Positions 53,512 through 64,000 of a stretch of 64,000 bases of DNA are shown in pieces. Both the position numbers and the translations under genes were made by a program. Under the pieces are notes generated by a model. The model saw nothing but the letters and a program-made list of their open reading frames with translations. It was not told the origin of the DNA and searched no databases. The stretch is taken from contig CAJNOL010000082.1 in the NCBI GenBank assembly GCA_905250125.1, positions 186,001-250,000 of the forward strand, written 5' to 3'. The DNA comes from Rotaria sordida. Taxonomy: Eukaryota; Rotifera; Eurotatoria; Philodinida; Philodinidae. Numbering within the stretch: position 1 is the stretch's first letter; each line of letters starts with the position of its first letter.

Positions 53512-54489
53512 TTAATCATTTTTCTTGATCGGTTTAACATTTCTCAGCTAACTTTATTGGCTATTGCAATGATATCTCTCGTTTTTTTTTGACGCCTTAC
53601 ATTTCCATTACGTAGACAACGTTAGCTTTTCTTGGTAAGGTTTTAATACTGGTACCGATTGCATATTTTTTGTTTTCATTTTATCTGTTTCGCATATTTG
53701 ATTTCTATAATGTTCGATGCTTTCGTTTAAAACGACAGTTGCATGAACGTCATTGTAATGCTTTATTATATATCGTTATCATTTTCTGAAGGTCAAACCA
53801 TTATTACATTTGTTGTGTTTAGAATGATAGGTTTTTTTAGTGAGCTAAGAAATAGACTGCGAAAAGTAGAGTGATATACTGCATGACTTCAACAACAAAA
53901 AAGAAGAGTACGTATGAAGTTCTTAGAATACTGAAAACAAAGAGAATGACAAGTTTTTACTTGTCGTTTCTCAATTCATTCAAATATGCATAAAAAACGA
54001 GAGAGACTTAGTTTTTATCAGATGAGAAGAGCAATAAAAACAAAGAATACAAAATGGTTCTTGTGCAATAATACTATACATACGATCGTATCGGCATTAT
54101 GGTTAATAAAAGTAGCAATAATAAAAAGAATTAAGTGAGGGAAAACATTTTATTTATGTTCATACGAACAATAAACATATTCCTGTTGATTGCAAGTAAC
54201 TACTCTAAACCTTTTTTTATTTATATTTATAGATTCACTAAGATTATTGTTTGAATCGTACATTACAAAAATTAGAAAAACTCATTGAATATACAAGAAA
54301 GCATATTTTTTTACAAAATAACAGACTGGAAGCTGTGAGACACAAAACGCCTTGTGCCTACTCTCGCAGAAAACATGTCCTAATGAGACTTTGTTTCAGA
54401 GAATAACATATAATTTGCATTACAGAATATAGCAACATCAAGAGTTTTCAACATGGATTTATAAATGCTACAATATAAGATAATTTTTC
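53512..54489. other. intergenic region
   Basis: AT-rich, no coding signal recognised upstream of MsrA. Confidence 0.55.
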
Positions 54490-54508
54490 TTTTTTTGTTC
54501 ATTTTCAG
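54490..54508 (+). promoter_or_regulatory. candidate trans-splice acceptor of MsrA
   Basis: A long T-rich tract ending in CATTTTCAG, followed by ATTTTC, 27 nt upstream of the ATG. Confidence 0.55.
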
Positions 54509-54535
54509 ATTTTCATATTAAACTTTAACAAATCA

Positions 54536-55114
54536 ATGGTAGAAACAGCAACATTTTCTCTTGGTTGTTTTTGGGATCCCGATGCTCGATTCGGAGTATT
54601 AGATGGTGTTTTAGTAACTCGAGTTGGTTATTGTGGTGGTACACATCCGACAACACCTACCTATCGAACGATTGGTGATTACACGGAAAGTGTACAAATT
54701 GATTTTGATTCAACACGTATATCTTTTGCTCAATTACTTACTTATTTTAATCAATGGCATACTCCAAATACTTCGACGACACGTAGCCAATATGCAGCGG
54801 CAATTTTCTTTCATAATGAAAAACAACAACGAGAAGTAAATGAAATGAACATAGAGAATGTACGTGTGGATAGATTTAATAAATTTTATGAAGCAGAAGA
54901 ATATCATCAAAAATATAATTTAAAATGGACAATAATGGAAACTGATATATTCGGTAAAAAAGAGGAATGGATAAATAAAGATAAACAAATGATTACTAAA
55001 TTGAATGGATTTCTTGCTGGTTATGGAACAAACGAACAATTTCAACAATGGGATAAACGTCGAGAATTGACTATAAAACAACAAAATTATATTAAAAATG
55101 AACATAGACAATGA
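54536..55114 (+). CDS. peptide methionine sulfoxide reductase MsrA
   Basis: Reduces methionine-S-sulfoxide in proteins and as free amino acid, an antioxidant repair enzyme. Single exon, 192 residues. The catalytic motif GCFW places the active Cys at residue 11. VTRVGYCGG, PTYRTIGDYTESVQIDF, QWHTPN and QYAAAIFF follow in family order, and LNGFLAGYG closes the domain. There is no C-terminal resolving Cys pair. The only other cysteine is Cys 33 in GYCGG, so recycling must differ from the E. coli enzyme or use Cys 33 or an external thiol. The short N-terminus directly before GCFW, with no transit peptide, suggests a cytosolic form. An intronless gene with this cysteine pattern could be of foreign origin; a tree is needed. 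It converges with the B-box gene, 47 bp away. Confidence 0.93.
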   Translation: MVETATFSLGCFWDPDARFGVLDGVLVTRVGYCGGTHPTTPTYRTIGDYTESVQIDFDSTRISFAQLLTYFNQWHTPNTSTTRSQYAAAIFFHNEKQQREVNEMNIENVRVDRFNKFYEAEEYHQKYNLKWTIMETDIFGKKEEWINKDKQMITKLNGFLAGYGTNEQFQQWDKRRELTIKQQNYIKNEHRQ

Positions 55115-55161
55115 TTTTTTTGAATCAGATACTCAATAGAAATTCATTTTATAGTTTGAGA

Positions 55162-56559
55162 TTAATTTTGTAAAACAGTATTAGGAGAATAAAATGAAAT
55201 TTTTGCACCTGGTATATCTGGACTAGCTATAACTACTGTTTTATCATCGAGAATTGTTACACAATTTGGTGTTGAATTTAAAGAAAAATGTTCAATATTT
55301 TTCATTTGATCATCAAATATAATTAAACGATGATTTTCACTATCAATTATAATCCATGTATTTCTTCGATTAGCATTTATTAATTTTAATGGTGGTCGAA
55401 GTGTTTCAGAAAGTTTTAATGTTCGTTTTAATTTTAATTGTCTACTTGAAAATAAATCAATTTGCCAATTATTTTCTTTTGTATATGTTAATGTACATAA
55501 ACAATCAGCTTGACCTTGAAGATCATAAACAAGACATATATCTCCAAGAAGTTCTTTCATATAAAAAATAGCAGTTTGTGAAAATTTTGTATTATAAAAT
55601 TCAATAGAATTGCTTTCATTTAGAATATAAATTCCCAAACGATTTGTTGTTAAACGATGCCATTTATTTGTTTGATCAGATAATTCAATTATATTTGCTT
55701 GAATCTTTTTTTCATATTTATCATATTTATGTAAAGATATAGATGTAAGTAAAAAAAGACAATTAAATTGTATTGACCAACGCATATCAATTATTTGAAT
55801 ATTTCGAGGAAAATCAATTGAAAATTCAAGAGAAATTTTTGATGAAATTGAAGAAGTTGAATATTCATGAAGACATGGATAAGTAGGTGATGGTTCAGAT
55901 ATAAAAATAAATAAATCAAGACATGAACTAGCTATATGTTGAACAGATGATTGAAGATTAAGAGTTTGTAATGGTTGATATAATTGATAATTATATTCTA
56001 ATGATAATGGAATAGGTGATTCATGAAATTTTTTTTCGATATTTATATATTTTGTAAAGTCAATTGAATGAGTATCTAATCGAAAATCAAGAAAATGTTC
56101 ATCATATCGTTTAAGAAGTTCTTTTTCAATACTAATTAAACGTAATAATTCGTGATCATAATTACATTCAGTTTGTCGTTGTTTAGCATAACGTACATTT
56201 GAACGAAGATTTATAAAATATTGTACATATTCTTGAATATACTCATCAGTTTTCATTTTTAATAATTCATATTGTATTTTAAGTAATTTTTCAAGTTGAT
56301 ATTGAATTGTTTTTTCAAATTGACGATGAATATCAGTAATCCATGTTTGTAAATGATCAGTAGCTTGACGATATTGTCGAGAGAAATTTTCATCGAATTG
56401 TATTTGTAATGAATTAATCTGAGATGTTAAACGTTCTTCTAGTGCATCAAGAAGATGATTGTGACGATGAACACCTGAACATGTTAAACAAAAATACTTT
56501 TGACACATAAGACAACGTATTGATGGTGATGAACGGTAACAGGCATAGCATGATGACAT
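55162..56559 (-). CDS. B-box zinc finger / coiled-coil / propeller-like protein
   Basis: 465 residues in one exon. The N-terminal about 40 residues form a B-box-like zinc finger (CYAC..CLMCQKYFCLTCSGVHRHNHL; six Cys and several His in B-box spacing). Residues about 40-180 are strongly helical and charged, a predicted coiled coil. The C-terminal half has repeated short strand-turn units ending in polar/hydrophobic pairs (RRNTWIIIDSENHRLIIFDDQMKN, in two parts), suggesting an NHL- or WD-like beta-propeller. This TRIM-like layout without a RING domain is common in rotifers. No enzymatic site is visible; a scaffold or RNA/protein-binding role is likely. No acceptor-like site lies close to the ATG. 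Confidence 0.75.
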   Translation of the reverse strand: MSSCYACYRSSPSIRCLMCQKYFCLTCSGVHRHNHLLDALEERLTSQINSLQIQFDENFSRQYRQATDHLQTWITDIHRQFEKTIQYQLEKLLKIQYELLKMKTDEYIQEYVQYFINLRSNVRYAKQRQTECNYDHELLRLISIEKELLKRYDEHFLDFRLDTHSIDFTKYINIEKKFHESPIPLSLEYNYQLYQPLQTLNLQSSVQHIASSCLDLFIFISEPSPTYPCLHEYSTSSISSKISLEFSIDFPRNIQIIDMRWSIQFNCLFLLTSISLHKYDKYEKKIQANIIELSDQTNKWHRLTTNRLGIYILNESNSIEFYNTKFSQTAIFYMKELLGDICLVYDLQGQADCLCTLTYTKENNWQIDLFSSRQLKLKRTLKLSETLRPPLKLINANRRNTWIIIDSENHRLIIFDDQMKNIEHFSLNSTPNCVTILDDKTVVIASPDIPGAKISFYSPNTVLQN

Positions 56560-57640
56560 TTTTATATAAATGAATCAATATGTTTGATGTACATAGAGAC
56601 CTATCAGCAGGTGGGCTCTCTGTTAAACATTCTCACCACTAAGTAACGACCTCCATCATGAAAATCAAATAAACGAAATAATACCGTTCCCACTTATCGA
56701 CAATAGGAGTCAACGGTCCAGCTGTGATTATTGCATGCCTCCAAATTAGATATTTTTATAGGTGATTCTTTCGATTTTATTCTACAAGACTTATTTATGC
56801 TGTTTAACTTTCAAAAATATTTTTTTCTGTGGTTGACTTTTCTTGATAAATATATCATACAATTGAATACAACTAATTATTTTTTGTCTATTTCAATAAA
56901 AAAAAAAAATTGTTGTAACATATGTTAGCTATCAATATTTGTTTTGCATTCATTTCTGTATAGGACATTATTAACGGAACCAAAAAGTCAAAGCAAACTG
57001 AAGAGCATTTTTCTCTATTCTTTCTATTTCTCTGACATAAATTATGCCATTGTCTCGTTTTCATTAATCCTTGGTATCACCTGTGCGAACAACATACTGT
57101 ACTTCTTATCCCATTAGTTTATGTAAGATATAATTCTTCAATGATTCCTTGAATATTGACAGAATTCGATTGACGCGCATTGAACTTGATTGCTAGTTAT
57201 ATATATATATATATATATTTGTAAAATGATTCTGTGAAATAAGCAATATGCTTTTAATTTTTCCATATTTTCATTATGATATCTTTATTTATCGAAATAA
57301 AGAAGATTTATTTTATCACATCTAATAAAAAGAAACTTGATGAAATCAACAATTTACACTGTAGTTATCCAAAGTTTAAAGTTAGCTTCTCTTAAAATTC
57401 CTATACTCTATTGTACTTCTGTATTAAAGTAAATTTCAAAAGATATTGAACTTGGCAAAGTAAGTGATAAAAATATTCAATCGATTAGCTGTATTCATAT
57501 TATTTTTTAATAGAAAAATATCAACGTAAACCAGAAAAAAATTTGGCAAAAAAAATGTAAAGTAGATCAAAAGATGGCCGATGGATTTGCTGCATATTAT
57601 TGTTCCCTATTTGTTTCTTTTGTTAATTTCATTTATTTCT
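56560..57640. other. intergenic region with TA repeat
   Basis: No gene recognised. A TA repeat of about 11 units lies at about 57197-57218. Confidence 0.55.
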
Positions 57641-57669
57641 AGATAATTGAAGGTTGATCATTTAGATTT

Positions 57670-57894
57670 ATGGCATTCAAAGATTTATCCACACTACATA
57701 TTAAATGGTGTGTGAAAAATCTCAAACGAGAAGGTTTGAGAAAAATTTTAACTTCATATGAAGACAAAGAAATAATTATGAAAGTTATTCTTGTCTATTG
57801 TAAATGTAACAAAGATGAAAAACCGACAGAACTAAATAAATTATTTCATAAAATTATTCTTCGTCAATTTAAGCATCTCTCTTATTTCTTCTAG
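57670..57894 (+). CDS. possible small gene, unknown
   Basis: 74 codons from ATG to TAG with balanced composition for most of the length (KWCVKNLKREGLRKIL, YCKCNKDEKPTELNKLF). A T-rich tract ending in CTAG, followed by AT, lies 27 nt upstream, like the start regions of well-supported genes here. Its family is not recognised. Another protein-like stretch preceded by TTTAG (58083-58210, starting WDLVFQATDEQQACSE) could be a second exon. It would have to join at a TG/GT in the first 40 nt of this frame, which I cannot confirm. Confidence 0.35.
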   Translation: MAFKDLSTLHIKWCVKNLKREGLRKILTSYEDKEIIMKVILVYCKCNKDEKPTELNKLFHKIILRQFKHLSYFF

Positions 57895-58210
57895 AATTAT
57901 TTATTAGTGCGACCAAAGGTTTCTGTCAAAGCATTCGCCAATAGAATTTTAAATATCTTATTTTATATGTTCCGTATAAATTTTATGTTTCGATCTAACA
58001 GATGCGCAAAACATGATAAGTAATAAATTGTATTCAGTTTTTTTAATTAAAAAACCTATAATCTTTTTCTTTTAAACATTTAGTTGGGATCTAGTTTTTC
58101 AAGCGACGGATGAACAACAAGCCTGCAGCGAAACGATAAAACAAAGAAAAAATGAAATACTTTGTTGTCGAATGTTTATCAATAAAATTATCAAACATTT
58201 TATTAAATAA

Positions 58211-60139
58211 CTTTTTTTCGTAATAAATATTATAGTTCTGTATTTATTTGAATTAGATTAGCGTAGAATAAAAATGATCATAATCTAGCATTAATAAATA
58301 TCTAGGTGTGGATCTGGATGTAATTGGAGGTATGTTCAGATTTCTAAAAAAGGAAATTACCCACATTTCTGAAATTTCCACCAGCTCGATAACTATATAG
58401 CAGTGCAAATCAAAAGTTTTTAGACATATTGGAAATTTCTGAAATTACATCATTTTAGGAAGTAACGTAAAACTCAGAACACAAATACTTGAAATCTCCG
58501 AAATTTCTGAAATTCCCTTTCTAGGAAGTCTGAACACTGCTGACATCATGCGGAAAACATCTCACAACCAAACACAACAAGTAACAAAACACGTTCATAA
58601 TAATCAAAGTAGTTTCAGCTTCTCATATTCGACCTTGTTCAAATAACACGTTTTCACCTAAGAATGTATATGACATTATATATTCTATGCATCCCTTATT
58701 TTTACAGGGTATAGGTCTTGCGGATCTATAGAATTAATATGATATTATATATACTATTTTCATAGGGTACATAATATTATACTAATTCTATAGCCCCGTT
58801 ACAAACCTTCATCCATCAATTAACTTGTTTTTTCTCATATTATATACTGTATATATAAAAATAGAGTTTATCTTCTTCTATATTGTAATTTCTGATGATA
58901 ATAGGTGTGACCTGTCGAAAACGTGATCAATGAGATTTTTGATGAAAACCTAACAATGTTTTTTGCAGCAGTTTGGTACTCAGTAATCTCTTGTTTACAT
59001 TCTACTGCTTTTCAACCTTATCATTTATGTTGTTGTTGTTTGAAAATAAACGCATAGATAAGACAATAAAATGAAAGCTGTGATGCTGATAAATTCTTTC
59101 AAAAAGACTAAAGTCAATCTTGCATTGTTTCATCTAAGGACACGTTCAATAGTTTACAAATAAAATAGAAATAATAAGAATTTTCTTATGAGTACAACGG
59201 AAATCTTTATTCAAAAAAATAAACCTTTCATGATTAATACAAATTTTACAAGAAATCAATGAACTTTTTTTTATATTCTTTGTCAAATTTGATTGTTTCT
59301 ATTGAGTTGAACACTGGGAATACTATAGATATGACTATGCCAATGGCATTTGCCATTAAATCTATTAAACCATATGAAATCAGTTATTTTGAAAAGTATT
59401 TGCATTTTTCTACATATTGATATCAATAAAAAAAAACTTCAAATGGATGATTGGTTGCACAATGATAGTGTTGTCTTTTGCTTCATGCATACAAATGTGA
59501 TGAGATAAGCCCTCATCAAATGTTGTTTGATCTTCCTATAAACATATCTGATCATCTTCGAATGTTATATTTTTCAAATGAATTTGTTAACCAAAATTAT
59601 GAAACTAATTATCTTCTATTAGATGATTACGCATCACTATAATGAAATCATACATAGAGATACATAAATAAATAACAATGTATATAAGTCAAATAATCGT
59701 CAATAAAATCATCCAAACTGATAAAATAATTACAATAATTGAGAAACACAAGTCGAGTATGTAAAGAATTCGATGAATTGCTTGGCACATCGAATTAAAC
59801 TGATATGTTTACTTGTTCAAAAAAAAGAAATATGGTGAAACAACAGAAATGATCTGATTGCATTATAGAATATAAGTAGAATTGAATCCATATTCAAGCA
59901 TTGGTAGACAAGATACAGATGTGATTTTTTTTAAATCGATTATCGTAACATGGTGTTGATATGTAAAGATAATTATTGAAAATATCTGAATGTAGAAAAT
60001 AACAAATTATCCTTCTAGATTATTGAGAAATTGTGTATTTAAAATATATGTTAGATGATTGCCGAAATATTATATCTGACTTGTTTTGATTTTTGAATTT
60101 TTCGTATCAAAAGTAAAATATGAGTAAAAACTTGACTGT
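58211..60139. other. intergenic region
   Basis: No gene recognised. The part around 58330-58540 has repeated GAAATTTC-type motifs (TTTCTGAAATT) and may be a short repeat array. Confidence 0.5.
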
Positions 60140-60580
60140 TTAACCACACGATTGTTTGAATTGTTTTGCACGTGCCTTGAGTTCATCTGCTTTTTTAAGA
60201 TACTGTTTCGCTTGTTCACGTAGGTATTCTTCAACTTGTAACCATAATCTCTGTAATAAATCATCTTCATGATCGAACATCATTAATTTATCATAATAAT
60301 TTATCGTCCAATCGGTATGTGCTTTTATTGATGCATAAAAGACGAATGTTATAAGAACATTAGGAGAATCATAGATTAATGGTACGATTTGTGAAGCAAA
60401 TGAATCAGAAGCAATAAGAATAATTGCTTGTTCTAAATGAGAATTGATATAAGAGAGGCATGGATGAACTTCAGTAAATGTTTGTACATATTGATGAATT
60501 CTTAATTTTGAAAGAAAGCTATTGCCTGTATCGATTGAATTTGAATCGAGCCAAATAATTGTCGGTATATGATTCTCCAT
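60140..60580 (-). CDS. receiver-like domain protein with helical tail
   Basis: 146 residues, single exon. The first about 100 residues alternate strands and helices (TIIWLDSNSID, CLSYINSH, AIILIASDSFASQIVPLIY, VLITFVFYAS) like the receiver-type domain often found at the N-terminus of bdelloid proteins with TPR or ADP-ribosyltransferase domains. The last about 40 residues are a charged helix (EEYLREQAKQYLKKADELKARAK). No TPR or transferase part follows within 1 kb downstream. This is either a short stand-alone version or a truncated copy; the frame itself is intact. Confidence 0.6.
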   Translation of the reverse strand: MENHIPTIIWLDSNSIDTGNSFLSKLRIHQYVQTFTEVHPCLSYINSHLEQAIILIASDSFASQIVPLIYDSPNVLITFVFYASIKAHTDWTINYYDKLMMFDHEDDLLQRLWLQVEEYLREQAKQYLKKADELKARAKQFKQSCG

Positions 60581-62595
60581 TACACTAATGTCTTTGTTGA
60601 AACTTGATAATGACTACGAAATATCAAAAGTCCATTCGTATTTTATACTTATTTCTAGTTGTCGGTGATTCATAGTACTTGGTTCTTTCCTTTTTTCTTT
60701 CTTTCTTTCTTTCGTTATGTTTCTATTGGATTTTTCTAGAAATAATAGCAATATTATTGTAGAATAAAAAATAATATTCATCTTCTCACAAACTATATTA
60801 GTCATTAGAATTAATAATTTATTATTCATGCACTTTCTTTTATCTTTATCTATTAGATATATGAATCAGTTCAGTGCAATAACAATCTATGTATTTATAT
60901 TAGTTATTTTTTAATTTATAAAATATTTTTTCATAAAATCTTGCGTCACTATGATAAGAACCCTGGCGGATTTAGTGACCATAGACGAATGGAATAACCA
61001 ACTATACCATCCTGTAGAGTAATGAAAGCTGTATCGTATGGTATATAGGAAGTTGTCTTTTTGTCAAATTTTGAGTATATTAAAGTTAATTTACAATTAG
61101 TAAGCTAACATGTAAAATCACGGTTAGTTGCATATCAATATGTACCTCAATATCAATCGAACGAATACATAAGGAGATATTTCCCATAAGCAATCTTGTA
61201 GAGCCTTTCACTGGCTACAAAGTCATATATTTAATATCTTCGATCGACTCACTTTTCATGAAGAAAAATACGATTTTTTATTGATATCACATTCTGCCTA
61301 GTAGATATTTGATAATGATAGATTCCAATGTATCAAGTCATATCAACCATATATGGTATGATCAGGCATCAAGCTTTGCCAGAAATTACGCTTAAGACCA
61401 GGTTTTAAAAAAATCTATAATTGGACATTTTAAAAAATGGTAGCGATGTTCCCTAGAATGCCATGCATTGATGGTCACTCAGTAAATTTTTCTTTTCTTG
61501 CAAGATTTCATACTTTTCACAAGTTTAAAGCAAATTTGCCTTTGAGTTCTGTCGGGTCAATCCAATTGTATGAATCTATAACGGACATCTATATTCAAGG
61601 AGAACAGTTGAAATTTATATTCAAAAATAAGTTAAGAATCGTCTAATTATCAATTGAAATGTACCACTACTGATTTAAATATTCTCTCCTCGTTTCAAAA
61701 CCTCGAAGTTAGTCAGAAAAACGAAATATAAGATAAATGCATAATCGAAAACTTTGACGTGTGTACGTTAAGAATCAACATGATTTTTCGGTTTCGTTTC
61801 TCTAAAAAAAAGTGGATTTTCGGCCAAAGGAGTTGACTATCGATACAAAAAAAATTCAAATTTTTGAAAAGAGTAGATTTTGTTTAAAAGTAATCATTTT
61901 TTTTTTACAAAAGAATCGATTTCTGAGAATAAGAGATAGTTAGATAGTCTACAGTGTATGCCATTCATATCAGATGATTATTATTAAGCCGATAATTCTG
62001 AATCAATGCCTTGATGTATATTCGTTATTGAGAAGTAGGCGAATATCAAAACACGTCCATATCCACAGCCAAAATAAATGTTGAAAAGTGATTGAGATAT
62101 TACTTCCACAGTCTGTTGATAATGTTGAACTAATGACTCTAGTGAATGTCAACTAGCTGAGGGTAAGTTTGTTCGTGGAATCAAGATTCTCTAAAGTCCG
62201 CACACACTGAAAGTATCAGTTCAGAACGACAGAAAACGATGATAGTTCAGGAGATGGAGAAGTAAGCTACTTTTCTTCAGGACTGTAGCTGTCCATTTTA
62301 TATATTCTTCGATATTTAATCAAAATCTAGCAAGTAAAAGTGAAGCTTTGTGAACATAAATCTTCAAAATTCAAACGAGTAGTTTCAAGAAAATATTTGA
62401 AAAATGGTTGTAGTTGAGTACAGGATACATTCATAAGTTTTTATTGAATTCTTCGTTAATAAAGCTTTGCAAGATCTCTCTATCAAATAATGATACTGAT
62501 CTTATTATTCCATCATCCTTCGCAACAAATTGACGATTATGGCCTGACCACTAGCCAATACACAGATCACTTAGAGCTGTATTGTAACGAGGATT
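60581..62595. other. intergenic region
   Basis: No gene recognised. A CTTT repeat lies near 60690-60712. The plus-strand frame at 61437-61646 is short and without family features. Confidence 0.5.
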
Positions 62596-63014
62596 CTATC
62601 GAATTAGACAACTTAGTTCTTGCAAGTCAAGGTAAAAACATAACTTTGCATCATTGCAATTGTCTGTGGCATATAACTGATGATAAAAGCCATCATTAAG
62701 AGTACCCCAACCAATTTCTATGTTAATATTGTCATTCGGAGTACACATGCCATAAACAGTCACATGATAAACGCCGCTAATTATTAATGCAAATTGCGTA
62801 TCACATCCTTTTCCGCGTTCCAAGTTGAATGGAATGATCCAATCGAAAATAGAATTTCATCAATATTAAAGCTGCTTGTACGATATGTTACGCAAATATT
62901 GCAATCACTGTGTCCATATATGTGTGTATGTGCACTTGGATACGTAATGAAAGTACCTTGATTTGAAGACGGCATTCTCCAAAAAGACGTGCATGATGAA
63001 TCTGAAACGAACAA
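62596..63014 (-). pseudogene. decayed or frameshifted extracellular-type coding sequence
   Basis: Two overlapping minus-strand frames each look protein-like. The upstream one begins after an acceptor-like CGTTTCAG (63007-63014) and reads SSCTSFWRMPSSNQGTF ... HSDCNICVTY. The downstream one reads GCDTQFALIISGVYHVTVYG ... NCNDAKLCFY. Composition switches from the first frame to the second at about 62830-62860, where no splice pair fits, and a TGA blocks the second frame just upstream. This looks like a frameshifted Cys-containing, beta-rich domain. The family is not recognised. Confidence 0.45.
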
Positions 63015-64000
63015 ATTTACAATTGAAGTTACTCTATCATGTTTTACGTTTCAATTTCACTAAGATGACGTTAAATATTCGAGTCATTATCATGATCATA
63101 AGAGCATAATGTCGAAATGTCTGTCACATTATATGAATACGGACAAAAAAAAAACAATATATATAAAAGAAGACAACTGAATTTTATTCATCTGATAATT
63201 TCGATAATTCAGATATGCCACTAAAATCAGAGCTTTTAGGTTCAAATAGCCAAAAAGTCCTGGTGAATCTACAAATTTCAAAAGACTTTTGTAAAGTAAA
63301 GAACCACAATGAAACGAGTAATAATAAACGAGAAATTCTTCTTTTCCTTTCCTATATTAACATCCCTGGCATGACCTATCACATTAACTGAAAGACTACG
63401 TTCCACTAGAAAACGTCAGTTGTGTTGAATTTCAAGATTCAAAATCTATATTAGATACGTATAACTACAGGCACTATCGTAAGGGAATGGACTGCAAATG
63501 AAATACGTTAAATTAATTAGGCCTCAAAAGTCTTTAACAGTTATTCTATTTAAAGTCACGACCTACCATCATAAGGGGTTCTTAATAGAATTCTTGGATT
63601 AGCGTGAAATCTTTCCATATGTTACAAGGCATATTGTTTTTGGTGTAGGACTAAACTTTTAGTTTTGTTAGAAGTTTTCTTCCCGACGTATGAAGACATT
63701 ATGAGTAATGTTTCATGAAAATTTAGCAGAGCTTTTATAGGATCACAAGAGAACAAGATGATAGTTTTGATGTAGGATCATCATTAAAATAATTCATTAC
63801 GTTTCATCCTATTGTTACTTGGAAACCAACAATTTAAACAAATACATATAACTATAATAATTAGATTAGCAAATAAACTGAACATTCCGCATATTGTACA
63901 AAGTCACAAATATCAATTTGACATAGTTTTTTTCTTTATTTCTCTGATGTTCGATTCATCAACATTTTTTTTCACTTACTTTCTGAAATAACTATACAAA
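63015..64000. other. right end of window, no gene seen
   Basis: No frame or element recognised. If the sequence at 62596-63014 was once part of a gene, its upstream exons could lie here, but I could not find them. Confidence 0.5.

Noticed and set aside
61437..61646. Plus-strand 69-codon frame
   Set aside because: No family features, no acceptor at the start, and no neighbouring exon to support it.

Overview
The window looks like nuclear DNA from a bdelloid rotifer, or a very close relative. It is strongly AT-rich. Most introns are 40-80 bp with clean GT..AG ends. Conserved animal proteins (MCM3, CCT5, SRRT/ARS2, EXOSC3, OSR1/SPAK, FUZ, CHP1) sit beside family types that are abundant in bdelloids: a single-exon FkbM methyltransferase, B-box/coiled-coil/propeller-like proteins and a receiver-like domain. 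A run of 100 N (23319-23418) marks an assembly gap. No tRNA, rRNA, CRISPR array or virus was recognised.

Layout. At 0.8-2.6 kb on the minus strand is a two-exon rhodopsin-class neuropeptide GPCR. From 2.6 to 7.4 kb there is low-complexity intergenic DNA. At 7.4-10.6 kb (minus) lies a seven-exon WNK-effector kinase of the OSR1/SPAK type. Diverging from it is a plus-strand run: a DUF2177 membrane protein, a MATH-MATH-BTB protein and MCM3 (10.9-19.6 kb). From 19.6 to 24.7 kb is a gene graveyard: a cytochrome P450 relic, an FMO 5' fragment broken by an insertion, the assembly gap and a piggyBac-like non-autonomous element. An FkbM methyltransferase (24.7 kb, +) and a stand-alone RNase III domain (26.3 kb, -) follow. 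Then come CCT5 and CHP1 in tandem (30.6-36.3 kb, +), a His-rich unknown (38.9 kb, -) and FUZ (39.4-41.5 kb, -). SRRT and EXOSC3 are in tandem, followed by MRPS28 (44.0-51.8 kb, +). The right end (51.8-64 kb) is accessory: a nonsense-broken gene, MsrA, a B-box protein, a possible small gene, a receiver-like protein and decayed reading frames.

Two features run through the whole window. First, many genes carry a 3' splice acceptor, always AG followed by AT, 0-73 nt upstream of the start codon with no recognisable upstream exon. In MCM3 and EXOSC3 the AG touches the ATG. Several of these genes lie 200-400 bp downstream of a co-oriented gene. This fits spliced-leader trans-splicing, known in bdelloids, and polycistronic transcription. 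Second, imperfect foldback (inverted-repeat) elements sit in long introns of OSR1, CCT5, FUZ and SRRT and in one intergenic stretch.

For the spliced genes I joined exons by hand. In every case the reading frame closed at each junction and protein length agreed with the family (MCM3 817, CCT5 541, SRRT 877, CHP1 190, FUZ 435, OSR1-like 543 residues). Family calls rest on recognised motifs and remembered family sequences, not on a database search.
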